A stretch of 64,000 bases of DNA from Ramazzottius varieornatus (taxonomy: Eukaryota; Tardigrada; Eutardigrada; Parachela; Ramazzottiidae): the NCBI GenBank assembly GCA_001949185.1, contig BDGG01000003.1, forward strand, positions 2,959,158 through 3,023,157, read 5' to 3'. Below are positions 1 to 11,774 of this stretch, one piece after another. The position numbers were made by a program, and so were the translations under genes. The notes beneath the pieces are model-generated. The model ran no database searches. It worked only from the letters and a program-made list of their open reading frames with translations, and was not told where the DNA came from. Position 1 is the first letter of the stretch. The number at the start of each line of letters is the position of its first letter.

Positions 1-190
1 TTGAATCTGCTGTATCTTGACATCCCGAGCAGTAATACGTTTTGATGTTCTCCACCATACCTACTGTGACATCCACACAAGCTCCATGAAACCATCCATC
101 GCAACTCTCACATCCGCTGCGAAACATAAACACTTGCTGTTATAAGCGGAAACGTCGGTAAAAAGATGCACGATGTTCAAAAACTAGGAA

Positions 191-303
191 CTCGTCGAAC
201 TGACTCGAAAAAATCGTTTCCAAGTGACGCACGTGACCAGCCAATAATGCCAAGAACGTGCGCCACTTGGGAAAACAATCTGGTCGAATGTTTTGTCGAT
301 GCC
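191..303. repeat. Foldback element copy 1
   Basis: Inverted arms CAAGTGACGCACGTG (from about 220) and ACGTGCGCCACTTGG (from about 255) are separated by a short loop containing CCAATAATG. The outer arms carry GTCGAA(C)TG and TGGTCGAATG. This copy is close to the apparent family consensus. Confidence 0.85.
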
Positions 304-1221
304 ATTTTGTTTGGAAATCACGAAGATATCAACGTTAGCGCCAAGGGTGTGGATTACAGGTGTGATGCGCCATGAAAAGTCGCCGCATTTGAACTAGGAG
401 GAGTTGTGCACGCGCTAGGTACAAGTGCAACCAATGACTTGTCCGTGCACACGTTGAGTCATTAAATCGAGCCGTGACTCATGCAGCCCGTACCCTTCAT
501 GCGTCCCCGGTCGAGTCGCGCATTGATCCGGTTTACAGATCCTTTTATTGCGCCACTGTACCATCACTCACCACCCGCGTGAACTCGCGCAGCGAGAAAG
601 CCTGAAAATTATCCACAACATTCACCCATTAACCTGCGTAGGTCCTCCCAATTTAATCTGACATTGCTGTGAGGGGACGGTCTTAATTGCGGAAAGGGTT
701 ACGGGTGTTAGAAGTACTAAATTATCTCTCTCTTTCAAGCCTGATGAAGCCGACTATCCAGTTTCCGTCCGCAAGAGGCTGCCTTAACGTCAGGAAGAGA
801 CGATAGCACAGACTTTCTGGAGGGGATGCTCAGCTGAAAACAGCCGTCCTGTGGTAAACCGTAACTGGCAATCGCACGAGAAGACACGTAAACCTGTTCC
901 GTTCTCAGTAATAATAAGACATTTCAGAGAAGACATTTCTGACACAATCGAAGAGGCACTGTTCTATTGAAAAAAATCTCGTCGGAAAATTTGAAATTTC
1001 CGAAAAGCGGTAAATGTTTACCGGAAACCATCAAGGTCTCTATGTTAGGACTTCAATCAGCCAAACACAATGTGTCGACATGATTTACTCGACTCGAAGG
1101 ATGAGTGCAAGCGTGGCTCGGCTGTGACTTAAACGAGTGCGTGTCACGAGGTTTTACTGGCCAATACGGCAACCCACGTGACTTCGTCTTGCGCAAATCC
1201 CACCTGTAGTGTGGATGACAA

Positions 1222-1411
1222 ATGCTGCCATTTTCACAGCTGATTTCGCCAGCTGTCAACTTTCTGAATTTCATCGGTTTTACAAGGCGACTGTCCAACC
1301 CTAATCTGACATCAGAAATTCGGGAACACTCAATTGCTTGGCATATCGAACATGACAACATTCGACACCTCCAAGAAGAATTTGACGAGTGGAGAAACGG
1401 TAAGCAGGACA
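1222..1411 (+). other. Possible orphan exon
   Basis: An open frame ends in the segment HDNIRHLQEEFDEWRNG, followed by a good splice donor (AACG|GTAAGC at about 1400), and there is a CACAG acceptor-like site near 1240. The composition resembles real coding sequence, but no partner exon was found on either side and no family is recognised. It may be a chance frame. Confidence 0.2.
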
Positions 1412-1628
1412 CCTGCTTTAACTGAAGCAAACTTGGCGATGCCGCCAACTAAGCTCTATTTCGTCTACCGATGGGTGGTACTTTTAGCCTCCTGGCCAAC
1501 CCATCCAACATTTTTTATGGATTCTTTTACGGCCCTAGTTCTTAGTTCGCGAGGCGGGTCAACTTGGCCGTTTTAGAAAGTTAAGATCAGCTCTTGATCA
1601 TCCCGCTACGGGGGAAGATCAACTGATC

Positions 1629-1711
1629 NNNNNNNNNNNNNNNNNNNNNNNNNNNNNNNNNNNNNNNNNNNNNNNNNNNNNNNNNNNNNNNNNNNNNNNN
1701 NNNNNNNNNNN
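1629..1711. other. Assembly gap (83 N)
   Basis: A run of undetermined bases. The left flank contains short inverted GATCA/TGATC motifs (1585-1628), so a hairpin or collapsed repeat may have broken the assembly. The true gap length may not be 83. Confidence 0.95.
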
Positions 1712-3025
1712 CTTCAGTTTTCGTAAAATGTCCTCTCAAAGCTCGCGCGTGCGTCATCATATTCGCGAAACATCCCTTAGGGGGTTGGTAGGGGAAAATA
1801 TCGGGACCGGGGCTAAACTGTGTGTGTACATACACCCACGTGCGTTTTACCGCGCTGTAGGGCGCAAATTCCAATAATATGAATAGCAACATTCTTGATT
1901 TTGATTACCAATTATAATTTCTTCAGTTTTCGGAATTCTACTACAGTTCTAATTAATATTGGAGTTGCCCGGCCTCGAATTCCCAATTTCGATTGTCATA
2001 TTGAAATTCATAAACGGTCGTTTTTGGCCATTTCCAATTACGAATTGTAATGATCGGAGCAACACTGCCCAGTCTGCCCTCATGCCAACATCGTCCACTA
2101 CTTTGAACTTTATAATTGAGAGATTGCGCTAGGAGGTCAAACGACCGATCAGGCATCAAGCAATCCGCCCGATCGCTCAATGCTGATCGTTCCTCCTGAG
2201 GGGTAGCGTAGCAGGTTGCGCAGATCGCAAACCCCAGTCAGCCAGTCAGCTGATAATTTCCGGTAGACACTTCCGGCGCTGCCGTCTCACCTGGATGTCT
2301 TCTCGTTCCTCGACGTTTTTCACCTCATATCTCCCTAATAAATGCCATTCCCACATGTCTAGCTGGAAGGACTCGCAGATCACAGATAAACGGCTCGAAC
2401 CCCGAACGCTATGCTGATATTTGTCTGATGGAGTGTTATGGCCGATGGTTAACCATCCGCACTCACCTATTTCGATCTTTGCCGAGGTTCTACAGGGTTT
2501 GCTTTCGCAACTGCCGATGTAACTTGATTCACTAGAGACTGCCTGAGGAGATCAGCTATCGACAAGGATATCCTTGGTAGCAGACAAAAAGTTCAGCTAG
2601 ATAACAGCAGACAATCTGAAAGCGCTAAGCCTTTATCGTGGAGCAAGTCTCCCCCACGGACTTCAGGATAACCTGGTGAAGCCTTTCCCCGCTCCCTCAA
2701 GGTAGGAGGGTAACGGGCAGTACGGCTGATCTATGATAGCGAGATGAAGACCAGAAATAGTAGCAGAAAGTCAAGTACGGCATCGCTATAAAAGGTCGGA
2801 AGCCAAGAAGTGAGTTAAAAGCAAGGCTGATCGGGCACTCAGGGGGGCGCAAGAACAATCAGCCAAAATCATTTTTTTCCTGACAGGTCCGGGCCGATCA
2901 GGGAGCGAAGCGATCAGGTTGGTGGCGTCTCTACGATTCAACGGTGCCAACGGTTTACACACAAACACGCTTCCTGATCCTGATCGGTCCCCCGGCTCAG
3001 GGCGCACGGTCTCAAATAACTGTAC

Positions 3026-3150
3026 ATGAGAGCTGGGCAAACAGACCGTACAAGATCGTTATCTTGAGTGGCGCAATTTTACAATCGAAAACAAATAAAA
3101 TGTGCGCCACTCAAGATATAGATCTTGTACGTTTTGTTTGCCCAGCTCCC
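3026..3150. repeat. Foldback element copy 2 with long outer arms
   Basis: Nearly the whole segment is palindromic. GAGCTGGGCAAACA at the left is matched by TGTTTGCCCAGCTC at the right, and inside are ATCTTGAGTGGCGCA and TGCGCCACTCAAGAT. It defines the family's outer terminal sequence well. Confidence 0.9.
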
Positions 3151-3218
3151 ACATATCCTATCTCGAAGATTCTTCCAGGGCCGAGAGATTCGGAACATTG
3201 ACAGAGACCGAGCTCATC

Positions 3219-4531
3219 ATGCTGCCGAAGATCGGGATATTCGGGACGAATGCGATGGTGCCAGCCTTAATCAGCGAGCTTCGCCGTCTGGACTTTGAGA
3301 TCATCGGATTATGGGATTTCAAAAAGAACGTCGCTTCCTCCTGGGGTGAGAAGTTCAACATCCCCGTTGCGACAGACAGCATCGAAGTCTTGCTGAAAGA
3401 TCAGGAAGTCGATTTGGTCGTGGTATGCACCCCTTCGTCCTTTCACAGAGAGATAACCACCAAAGCACTGGCTGCGGGGAAACATGTCATATGCGAACCA
3501 CCACTTGGACTGACAGGTACAGTAATTAACCTTATTCCAGGTCCTTATTGAGCATGTAGGAACTCAGCTGCTTACTTACAGGAGCGGACAATGCAGCCAT
3601 CATGGAGCAAGCACTTTACTATCCAAGTCTGACGTTGTCCACATTCGGCCTGCGCTATTTGGTTGGCGTGCGCAAAGCAAAGGAGCTATTGTTAGATGGA
3701 ACGATCGGAATTTTACAGTCTTTCGAGATCACTCAACATACTGGCCCGGAAGACATCATGAATAACATGGCGTTTGATTGGACATGTATTCGAGAACTAT
3801 GTGGGGGACCGCTTTGGTCAACGGCAGTCCATCTAATCGATCTCGTATCTTTTCTTTCAGGTCAAATACTTCCGATTAGTTTGTTTGTCAGACTTTTTCA
3901 CCGATTTCATGTTATCTTCTTTCCAGGCAAAGTGGCTTATACGATATGTGCCACGATACAGCGTTTTCAAGAGAATCCCGCACATTTCAAGTACGACCAA
4001 CACTTGACGCGTGAAGACTACATTTCCTGGCAGATGCTGCTCGAAGGCAACATTCCGTGCACAACTGTGATAAACAATAATTTCCCAGGAAAATTCGATC
4101 TCCGGTTAATCATCACCGGATCGAAGGGCTCACTCACATTAGCAGACGGTGTCCTAACATTGGACAAGAAACACGAAACCACACATAGCGTCGTGGGTCC
4201 TTTCCGAGGCAAGGACCAGACGGTACCCGAATCACCGACCAAAACTCCATTCAACTACAGACACCCGGAAGTGGTCGTGGCTGGAATCATTCAGATGTGC
4301 AGTGATCTGCACAAAGCGTTTGATCCGCTGATGGAAAGACGCTTCTGGGTTCCCGACCACTTAGGCAATGCTGGGACGTTCAGGGACTGCCAGTATGCAC
4401 GAGCAGTCGCGGATGCCGTCAAGAAGTCTAGCGAATCTCGGCGGTGGACGGAAATTGTGATACCGACACTGAAACCTGACAATAGCGTAGCTTATATTCC
4501 TGTTTTAAGATTTATGGAAAGACAGGTCTGA
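3219..4531 (+). CDS. GFOD: Glucose-fructose oxidoreductase domain-containing protein (GFOD1/2-like)
   Basis: A Gfo/Idh/MocA-type oxidoreductase homologue. Exons are 3219-3516, 3582-3860 and 3927-4531, giving 393 residues, almost the length of vertebrate GFOD1 (about 390). The start MLPKIGIFGT provides the Rossmann NAD(P)-binding turn. DLVVVCTPSS and GKHVICEPP follow, where family members have the dinucleotide-site strand. The C-terminal half carries GGPLWSTAVHLIDLVSFLSG, the helix typical of the substrate domain. Vertebrate GFODs lack a firmly established reaction, so no substrate is assigned. Introns are 65 and 66 bp. The second is a multiple of three and free of stops, so retention would add 22 residues. 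An upstream in-frame ATG at 3102 is rejected because the family N-terminus begins at 3219. Confidence 0.9.
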
Positions 4532-4743
4532 ACGTTTCTTTTCCTTGTTGACTGGTTGTTTTTATTTTACAGATACTCGGTTTGTGTATGCTGTTCCTTT
4601 ACAAGTTTTACAGACAGTGAGCACGCTTGGAGATATCATAAACCTAAGCGATCAACAGAGTTCGTGTGTATACTACCGTCTACGGAAGGCCGGTATAAAG
4701 CGTGAGGCGTAGATAAAAAAAAGAGAAGGTGAAGCTAAAACAA

Positions 4744-7700
4744 TTAAAATGCGTAACGATTACGAATGTCTTCCAGCTTTTTCGCGATCTCGTTCGGGGT
4801 CCTGTCAAGTTCCTCAGCAATCTCCTTCTGCTTTCCGTAGTCGAGTGCGTTGTACTGCTCGCACAAGTCTCCATCCACCACACTCTACAAAAAAACAGAA
4901 AAATCAATTCCCGCCTCCGTAGGACCATATCGACGAGACAGAACTTGTCCACGCCGAGAATAATGAACAGGTACGACTTAAGGGGTTTACCTTCACGGGC
5001 CAGTAGTACGATCGGTACTGCAGGTGATCCCGACCACACAGCGGTGGCTTCTCGTTCCTCAAGTGCATCTCCAGATGTTGGAAGAAGTCTTGATCCTGTA
5101 ACAAAAGACGTTTGAATGAAATACTTTTCTCCCATAGAGAGTTCTTTTACCTCTTTAGAAGAGAATGGAACAAGAGCTCCGATTCTTCCAGACAGTGTAG
5201 TGTACACGATCGATTCCGAGCCGCCGGGAATCAAAGTGGTCTTCTGAAGACTCGAGATCGTTTCTCCGATGTAGAACTGACAAATGGGTTCGGACTATAA
5301 AAGCATAACGACGAAAGTCAACTACACGTAAGTCCTCGTTTTCCATATGGTTCAGCGGAAACATACCTTCTGCGAAGCTCCATTGAGGTAGCCTCGGTCC
5401 CAGAAAGACGCTGGGTCGTCTTCATGATCCTCATTGACACTAGTGCTGATTCGAGTAACGGACACGTTACCGAACTTGTCGCCCAGCACTACAGTATTGT
5501 AGTCCAGCACAAGCGAGCAGGTTACAAATCGAGGAACTGTGTCATCAGCGAAGATGTTCAGGACGTTCTCCTTGGCCTTGTACTTTACGAAATGGACACT
5601 CTCATTCACATCCGAGACGTACAGTCGAGATCCCATAGTCTTCACGTCCGTTATCATGTTCGGAATTTGCTAAAACCAAACAACAGATTACAACTTACCT
5701 CGGTAAAGCCGAGGTAAAACTGTGACATCAGCAAATGAATTGAACATGATAGTCATTTCAAGTGGCGCACGTTTCTATTGTTAGAGGCTGAAAGTGTGCG
5801 CACCTTGAGAAAACAGCCATGTTCAAGTCAATTGCGGACTTCCCAATCTGGAAGCTTACTTTGGATTCGCATTTTCGGAGGAGCTTCTTCTTGCCGAGAT
5901 CGTAGAGTCTCAACAGTCTCCCCATCCCAACTGCCACTCTTCCTTGGAATGCTGCAATAGCGTGTGGAACTTCCTCGACCATGGTGACATGGACCAGTTC
6001 AAGCCTTGTGAACTCGTCGGCGAATCGGTAGGTTCTCAACCGTCCTCCGCTACCGAGTTGACGGGGTTTCAGCTGAAGGTCCACTGCTGTGCCGATCACG
6101 ACGAAGTACTCATCTTCAGCTCGAGCGGCAAACTGTACGAGACAGACGCTGAAAGCTGCTTCGTTCTGGGGCAGATCTTCCACCCACGTTGTCCTGGCTT
6201 GAATAGGGTGGATGACTCGGATACAGGACGCCCATTTGTTTGGACCGGCTTTCGGTGCGCCGAAGTCGGTGTCGTTGAGGTCCATGCGAAGGATTTCTTG
6301 GGCGAGTGGTCTTATCTGTTCTTGCTCAGCTGGATCTCTTCCCTCGAACAATTCCTGTAAAAACCAAATGGAATGGGTTTACTGTTGTACTTCCAGTCTT
6401 TAGTTCCGCAGTTCAACTTGTAAACTGGCACACACAGCCACTACCAAACACCAACATACACTTGTGCCGTGGTACATTTACGACCCACTGTACGCAGGTG
6501 CACGAGAGGACTGAATCTATTGGCGCCTTCCCAGCATACTATTTATCTCATGCTTTCGACCAACTTAGCAAACTTCTCTCGGCTCTTGGGAAACTGACTT
6601 ACCGTAACCATCTGTTGTTTCCGAACGATCTTGCCTTCCATCGTGTAGGCGTTATGGTCCGTTTCGACGGTGACCATCATTCCCACAGCTGGGTGGATCA
6701 CGAACTTTCTCGGTGTGTAACGCAGAGGAACCACAGTCTCGTTGAAAACGGTTCCCAACTTATCCAAGGCCAAGATTCTGCAACAGATTCCGTAAAAGTC
6801 AGAATCGAAATGGTGATTAAGGAGAATGAGAAACCGCACCGCAGAGTATTCGTGGCAATCGCGACAATGCCTTCCGGACACTGCTCTGATGAGAAAGCCG
6901 AAGCAAACTCCAATGCCTCATAGGAAAGCGGTGTTAGAAGGAATCGATTCTGGTAATGGTAGCTTAGCCAAGCTCTGCTGGAGACAGCCAGCACCTAGAG
7001 AACAATTTCAGTGAGCTATGCGGTTGTCAGTGAGGATTACTAAGACGAGCGAGTGTCTTACCGCTTGGTTTCCCTGGACAGTCATCCGAAACAGTTTGAC
7101 TGGGCGTGATCCCAGGTATCGTGTTCGCGTATCAGACAAGTCTCCGGTTACAGGGTCGAGTACCGACCGCAGTAGCACCCCATTCTGCAGAGAAAGCAAG
7201 TTCAAACTACGAGATAGTCACGATTGAAAGTAAGAACAGACCTGTAAGCCGATGTTGAGGTATAATACTCCTCTTCGTTCCTTCGCGTCTGCTAAGGAAG
7301 ATTGTTCTCGTCGGTAGTCTTTGGAGCCCAGTTCGACGATGTTCAAGCTTTCAGCAGGTGCCGGGAGGGCTTGTAGACTGAGAGGTGAAAGGCAGTCTTG
7401 GGGATCGAGCGACAGCAGGCGTACGGTGTTGTCCGCCAAGCCCACTGCAAGAAACCTCGATCGACTTTCGCCTGGCGGAACTTCACCTAAAGCCATACAC
7501 ACCACGTCAGTCTGCATCTCTTTGCGCTCGGTATACTCGTTCAGCTGGCCCGTCTAGGAAACACCAAGAAGAATAAACGAATAGCGACATATTTGAATAC
7601 ATAAATGCAACACAATCGCGAAATCGGACATAAAATTGCGTCAATGTCTACACCTGCATACACAACTATCGTGTCAAACACCTTGACAACTACACGCAGG

Positions 7701-10635
7701 TGCATGAACCACTCGCGCACTTTATTTCCTCTTTCCCAAAATGAGTAGACAAAGAAGAACCAAAACCGTTTCACTTTAAACTGACCTGGTCCATTTCGAA
7801 GTACACCAGCTCGCCACCAGTCAGCGAAATGACCAGCTGGCGTTCGTTGATAGCGCACTTCGTGATCTGACGTTTTCCGGGGCTCTTCCATTCGTTCACA
7901 CGCTTGTCAGCACGGATGTGGCGGATACCATCCGGGTAGATTTGGATGAGAGCGTCGTCGCCTAGAAGCGAGCAAGACAACGTCGGCGTCGTGCCCAAGA
8001 AGCCCGAGTCGGCCACTTCCTCGACAGTCTCCCCGATGGAGAGGACCAGCGTGGCGTTGACGAAGGACACTACAATGTACGCATCGAACTTATCTGCAAG
8101 AACAAACGCCCATGAACCACATTCAAACCTTTCACATTTCCAAAAAGAATACCCACTCACCGGCTGAATGTTTTCGGACTGTCCACACAGCGTTAGGATT
8201 GCCCGGTAGTTCCGAGACGGCCATTTCTGCCACTTCCAGACCATGTCGCAGTACTCGTAGTGTGGAGCGAGCACTTGTTCCGCAAGCAGTGTAGAACTGT
8301 GGGGTGTCCTCACCAGCGAGATCAAGTACCTGTTGAGCAAGAACTCGCATGAGCCGACTTATAACATGACCGGAAACGGCCAACAGTGTACCTTGCAGTG
8401 CATGAGGGGAGACAGACTTTGCAGCTCATCCACCATAAGCAGGTTCTTCGGTTCTCGGGGCCGGAAGTAGAAAGTCTCACCCTCTTCCAATGGCGCACTG
8501 CTGCTAAACTCAGGCTCGTCATCCGCGTCACCCAAATGGGCAATTTGGTATAATCGACTGCAAAAATCAATCGTGATTCGTAACAAGCCAGAACAGAGGA
8601 CAGAAATGGAACTTAACCAAACAAAGTCGACAAGGTTGTAACTTCAAGTGGCGCAAGCTTTAAGTCAACTGAAAACTGAGAACGTGCACCACTTGGGAAA
8701 GCGATTCTGTAGAGCTTGTTGGCTGAGCTCCCAAATACACGCAGAAACAAAGCCGACTTACTGGTTGCCGAATTCACATGCAACGAAGAGAAATCCAGTG
8801 CGCAGAACGCACATCGAGGTTGCAACTGGTATCGTGTCCAGATACTTAATTTTGATTTCGGTCACCTACGGTAGCAAAACTTTGAAGCTATACTACGAGT
8901 GCTTTGAAGCGCATAAAGTCAGCCACTCAAATCGCTTAAGGCAACAGTGAATCGATCATAGCACCTACCATCTCCTCCTCGACGTTCAGCGTCACTTTGA
9001 AGACGTCTCCTTGCTCACTCTGCAGGAGGAAGAAGAAAAGGACCTTCGTCTTGTGCGCAGCATAAGCCACGATCATCATACCTCTTTCCGGGTCTTGGAG
9101 ATCATGCTACGAAAGCCAACAATGTCACGCAAACGTATACCATACTACCAGTACATTCAAGGAGAGAGGCGAGACTTACAATTCGTCTCGGAATGGGTGC
9201 GCGAATGTCGGGCTGTTCTCCGAGGTTTTTGTAGGTGATGTAGTTCTCTGCGCAAATCAGGATTCCACTGGGACCGTCCGATCCTCCAGGAACAGCGATC
9301 AAGAAGTTGGCTCGTTCTTCCAAGTTCTCAGTGTACTTGCGGACAACGTGGTTCAACCCGAGGTCCAGTTCGTAAAAAGTAAGACTCTGTTGTGCTTTCT
9401 GCATAACTTCCCCGGTTGGGTCATTGTCAGCTTCCTGTGAACGACACAGATTTCACATGTATCTTGCTCTCCAGTCTGAACTCTCGTCATAAGATGTAAG
9501 TACGAGGTAAACGACATAATTCGGGCATATCGAGTTTCGCACCATAATTCGGGCAACGCAAAACATTTGAACATTACCGTCACTGTTTGATTCATCTCTC
9601 ATCGTACGTGTGTTGATACAACATTAGGCTTTTTAACATTGCACAGACCCACCTCCCTCCCGGGCCAAATTCCCGTCATCCACAACGCTTTCCCGTTCTC
9701 AAACCTATTTAAAACTCGAGAAGAGGGATCAGTCTACCTCAGGGAACAAGAAGCAGTTCATTACGCGCAGCAGAAGCTGAGAAAAAATATGCCCGAATTA
9801 CGAGTGAAAAACGACTATGCCCGAATTATGTCGTTTACCTGGTACTGTTAAATTTTTTACCTCATAATCCATTTCCAAACAGGCGAAGAGAGGATTATCA
9901 AAGCCCACATCGACACCCACGACGTTGTACAGGAAAGTGTTGGCCTTGTGAGCTTCCAGTGGCGAAGATATCGTCAGACGAGCCTGGGCGTCGCGGTTCA
10001 TGATGTAGACCAGCTTCTGCTTCTCGATGGCGCCTGCAACGCAAAGAGTGGTGATGCTCAGCGGTAGCATTAGAATAAAAACGGATGTGGAAAAGCCTAC
10101 CGATTAGCACAGCACGGCCTTTAGGGTCCGTAGCCAGATACTGCCCTGGGACGATTCGTCTGCAGCCACTCTTCCCAAACGTTTCCAAGTGGATCTGTAA
10201 CATAATTCTGTCATACCCATCTTCCAGTTGATGATGAGTTCTTGACTTTTGACTTACCCGATCGAAGGCATTCTTTGCGGGATTGTACTCGACAATAGTT
10301 ATTTTGCCCGAGTCGCTGCCAATCACGACGTAATCTAGAAGAGGAAAAGATTCTAGTTAGCTCCCTAGGGAAACTTGGCAAAATGCTACTCGCAATTCCG
10401 TATACGAACCTTTGGTTCCACCGATCAGGCGGAATCCAGCCAGCGATCGAATTACTCCGAAGACGTCCGTGCTGTGGAGAATGTGCATCTTTCCGGAGTC
10501 GGGATCTGGTCGGATCAGTATAAGACTTTGTCCGCGGGAAGCGACAATCTCCTGCTGCTTCGTGCCGGCAAAGTTGCCATGTACGGCGCAGTTGATCCCC
10601 GAAGCGCTTTGGAGTGTGAAGTTGTACAGATGCAT
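4744..10635 (-). CDS. SF3B3: Splicing factor 3B subunit 3 (SF3b130/SAP130)
   Basis: Core subunit of the U2 snRNP SF3b complex, built of three WD-like beta-propellers as in DDB1/CPSF160, and acting in the nucleus at branch-point recognition. I trace 19 exons: 10410-10635, 10258-10334, 10101-10194, 9861-10033, 9180-9434, 8969-9106, 8762-8865, 8392-8557, 8161-8329, 7786-8093, 7242-7553, 7062-7184, 6840-6994, 6603-6777, 5860-6354, 5367-5669, 5151-5294, 4991-5095 and 4744-4884. They are phase-consistent and give about 1220 residues (human 1217). It starts MHLYNFTLQ and ends [12 protein letters not shown], as the family does. Highly conserved stretches include [29 protein letters not shown] and [20 protein letters not shown]. 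Introns hold two foldback elements (near 8670 and 5780), a 345-bp element (9501-9845) and a small palindrome (7648-7706). Confidence 0.97.
5728..5822. repeat. Foldback element copy 3 (SF3B3 intron)
   Basis: TTTCAAGTGGCGCACGT (from about 5756) pairs imperfectly with AGTGTGCGCACCTTGAGAAA, with a TTGTTAG-type loop. It lies in the intron between the exons 5860-6354 and 5367-5669. A perfect small hairpin, TTACCTCGG...CCGAGGTAA, sits beside it at about 5694-5716. Confidence 0.8.
7648..7706. repeat. Small palindromic element, CACCTGCATAC family (a)
   Basis: ACACCTGCATACAC at the left faces ACACGCAGGTGCATG at the right within an SF3B3 intron. A related GTCAA/TTGAC pair lies between the arms. Confidence 0.6.
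8608..8736. repeat. Foldback element copy 4 (SF3B3 intron)
   Basis: AACTTCAAGTGGCGCAAG (from about 8640) and AACGTGCACCACTTGGGAAA are inverted. Outer sequence AACAAAGTCGACAAG is mirrored by CTGTAGAGCTTGTTGG, then GAGCTCCC. It sits in the 204-bp intron between exons 8762-8865 and 8392-8557. Confidence 0.85.
9501..9845. repeat. 344-bp inverted-repeat element, copy A (SF3B3 intron)
   Basis: Starts TACGAGGTAAACGACATAAT and ends with its inverse, ATTATGTCGTTTACCTGGTA. Terminal arms of about 28 bp contain AATTCGGGCAT, and a second AATTCGGGC copy lies just inside each end. The interior is closely similar to 23527-23870. An open frame of about 70 codons crosses the interior and right arm in the plus direction. 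It lies between SF3B3 exons 9861-10033 and 9180-9434, antisense to that gene. Confidence 0.9.
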
Positions 10636-11774
10636 CTTGCCTACGAGAGGAGTATTAGCGACAACAGAAGAATATATCGCTTCTGTTCAACGTTTCGCTC
10701 TCTCTACTTCGTAGAGCACCATTTTGTTCATATGAAATCAAGTGACTATGACATATATACGGCCGAAAAGCTATACACCTACCTCCTTCAGGTTAATGGT
10801 GAACACCAACGTTCCGCAGAGATCTTCAGGAGTCGTGGAGCGCCTCACTGTATCTGCGTCCGAAGAGACTTTCTGTGTTACGCAGGATATTCAGAAGCCG
10901 TAACGACAGGAATCGGATGGCCGTAACCGTAATGCCAACGCAAAGTGCGATCGGTTTTACCCCTCTATACAGCAAGCACATACGCATCCACCGGACGGGA
11001 GGTTCTCTCAGCTGGATGTCCAGAAGCAGCGCAAATCCTGAGACGGAAGGTCCTTAGCAGTGTCCTCGGGGTTAGGGGAATGGCGAGAAGTCCACCTAAC
11101 AGGGGAACAACGAATCACGATTTAGGATTTACGAAGCTGCCATTTTTCCGGAACATGAGGGATCGATTTTAGCGACAACACGAAAATTGCGATTTGCAGA
11201 GGACGCTGCTGCGGTAGCGGCATTATCAAACTTCGGTAATACTCCTGCGATTGATTTCTCTAACAGCTGATTTGTGCAATCGCTCATGGCCTTCGAACGG
11301 CAATCAGTCAATCGATAATTTTCATATGAAAAATGCCGTTCCGAATGCCATTCGAACACCAGGTCTACTGTTCAAAAGGCAGGATTTGCGCACTGATAGC
11401 AAAATTTCCCTGTTGTGCCGGCTCCTAGCAGGTCGTAAGGGACAGTTCCCTGATTTTGAATATTAGGTTGAGTAAATCACCGGTCCTGGTTCTGGGAGGA
11501 TTGCTTGGGAGTTGTGAGTCGCTTCGAAATCCGGATAACGTGCCACAGTAGGATTCCCCATTAAAGGTGCACATGGAAGACACGGAGTATCCGAAGCACT
11601 GTTATAAACGCAGTTAGCAGAGACCGCACACCAGCCTGACGGGCGGGCAAAGTACAGAAGAAGATGCCGGAATTTAACCTGTGTTCTTGGTGGCGGAAGG
11701 TAGGGAGCTAGATTGAATACCCTAACAGGCCGTTCGGTGGCGAAGTATTGTGCTTTCTTTGTCTTTTGGTACAG
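10636..11774. other. Region between SF3B3 start and coiled-coil gene
   Basis: Should hold the SF3B3 promoter and the unlocated 5' exon(s) of the coiled-coil gene on the plus strand. I cannot place any exon here with confidence. No foldback element was seen. Confidence 0.5.

Larger units (their letters stand above)
1..3218. other. Non-coding region upstream of GFOD
   Basis: I see no convincing gene here. The stretch holds two foldback elements (about 191-303 and 3026-3150), an assembly gap at 1629-1711 and one isolated exon-like open frame near 1222-1421. The other open frames are short, lack family features and lack paired splice sites. Confidence 0.6.

Noticed and set aside
3102-3218. In-frame upstream extension of GFOD from ATG 3102
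   Set aside because: The 39 extra residues have no family counterpart and lie partly in a foldback element; MLPKIGIFGT at 3219 is the conserved N-terminus.
8613-8825. Minus-strand frame continuing SF3B3 exon 8762-8865 leftwards
   Set aside because: The continuation runs through the foldback element. The family sequence requires splicing at CA|GTAAGT to [10 protein letters not shown], so it is intron read-through.
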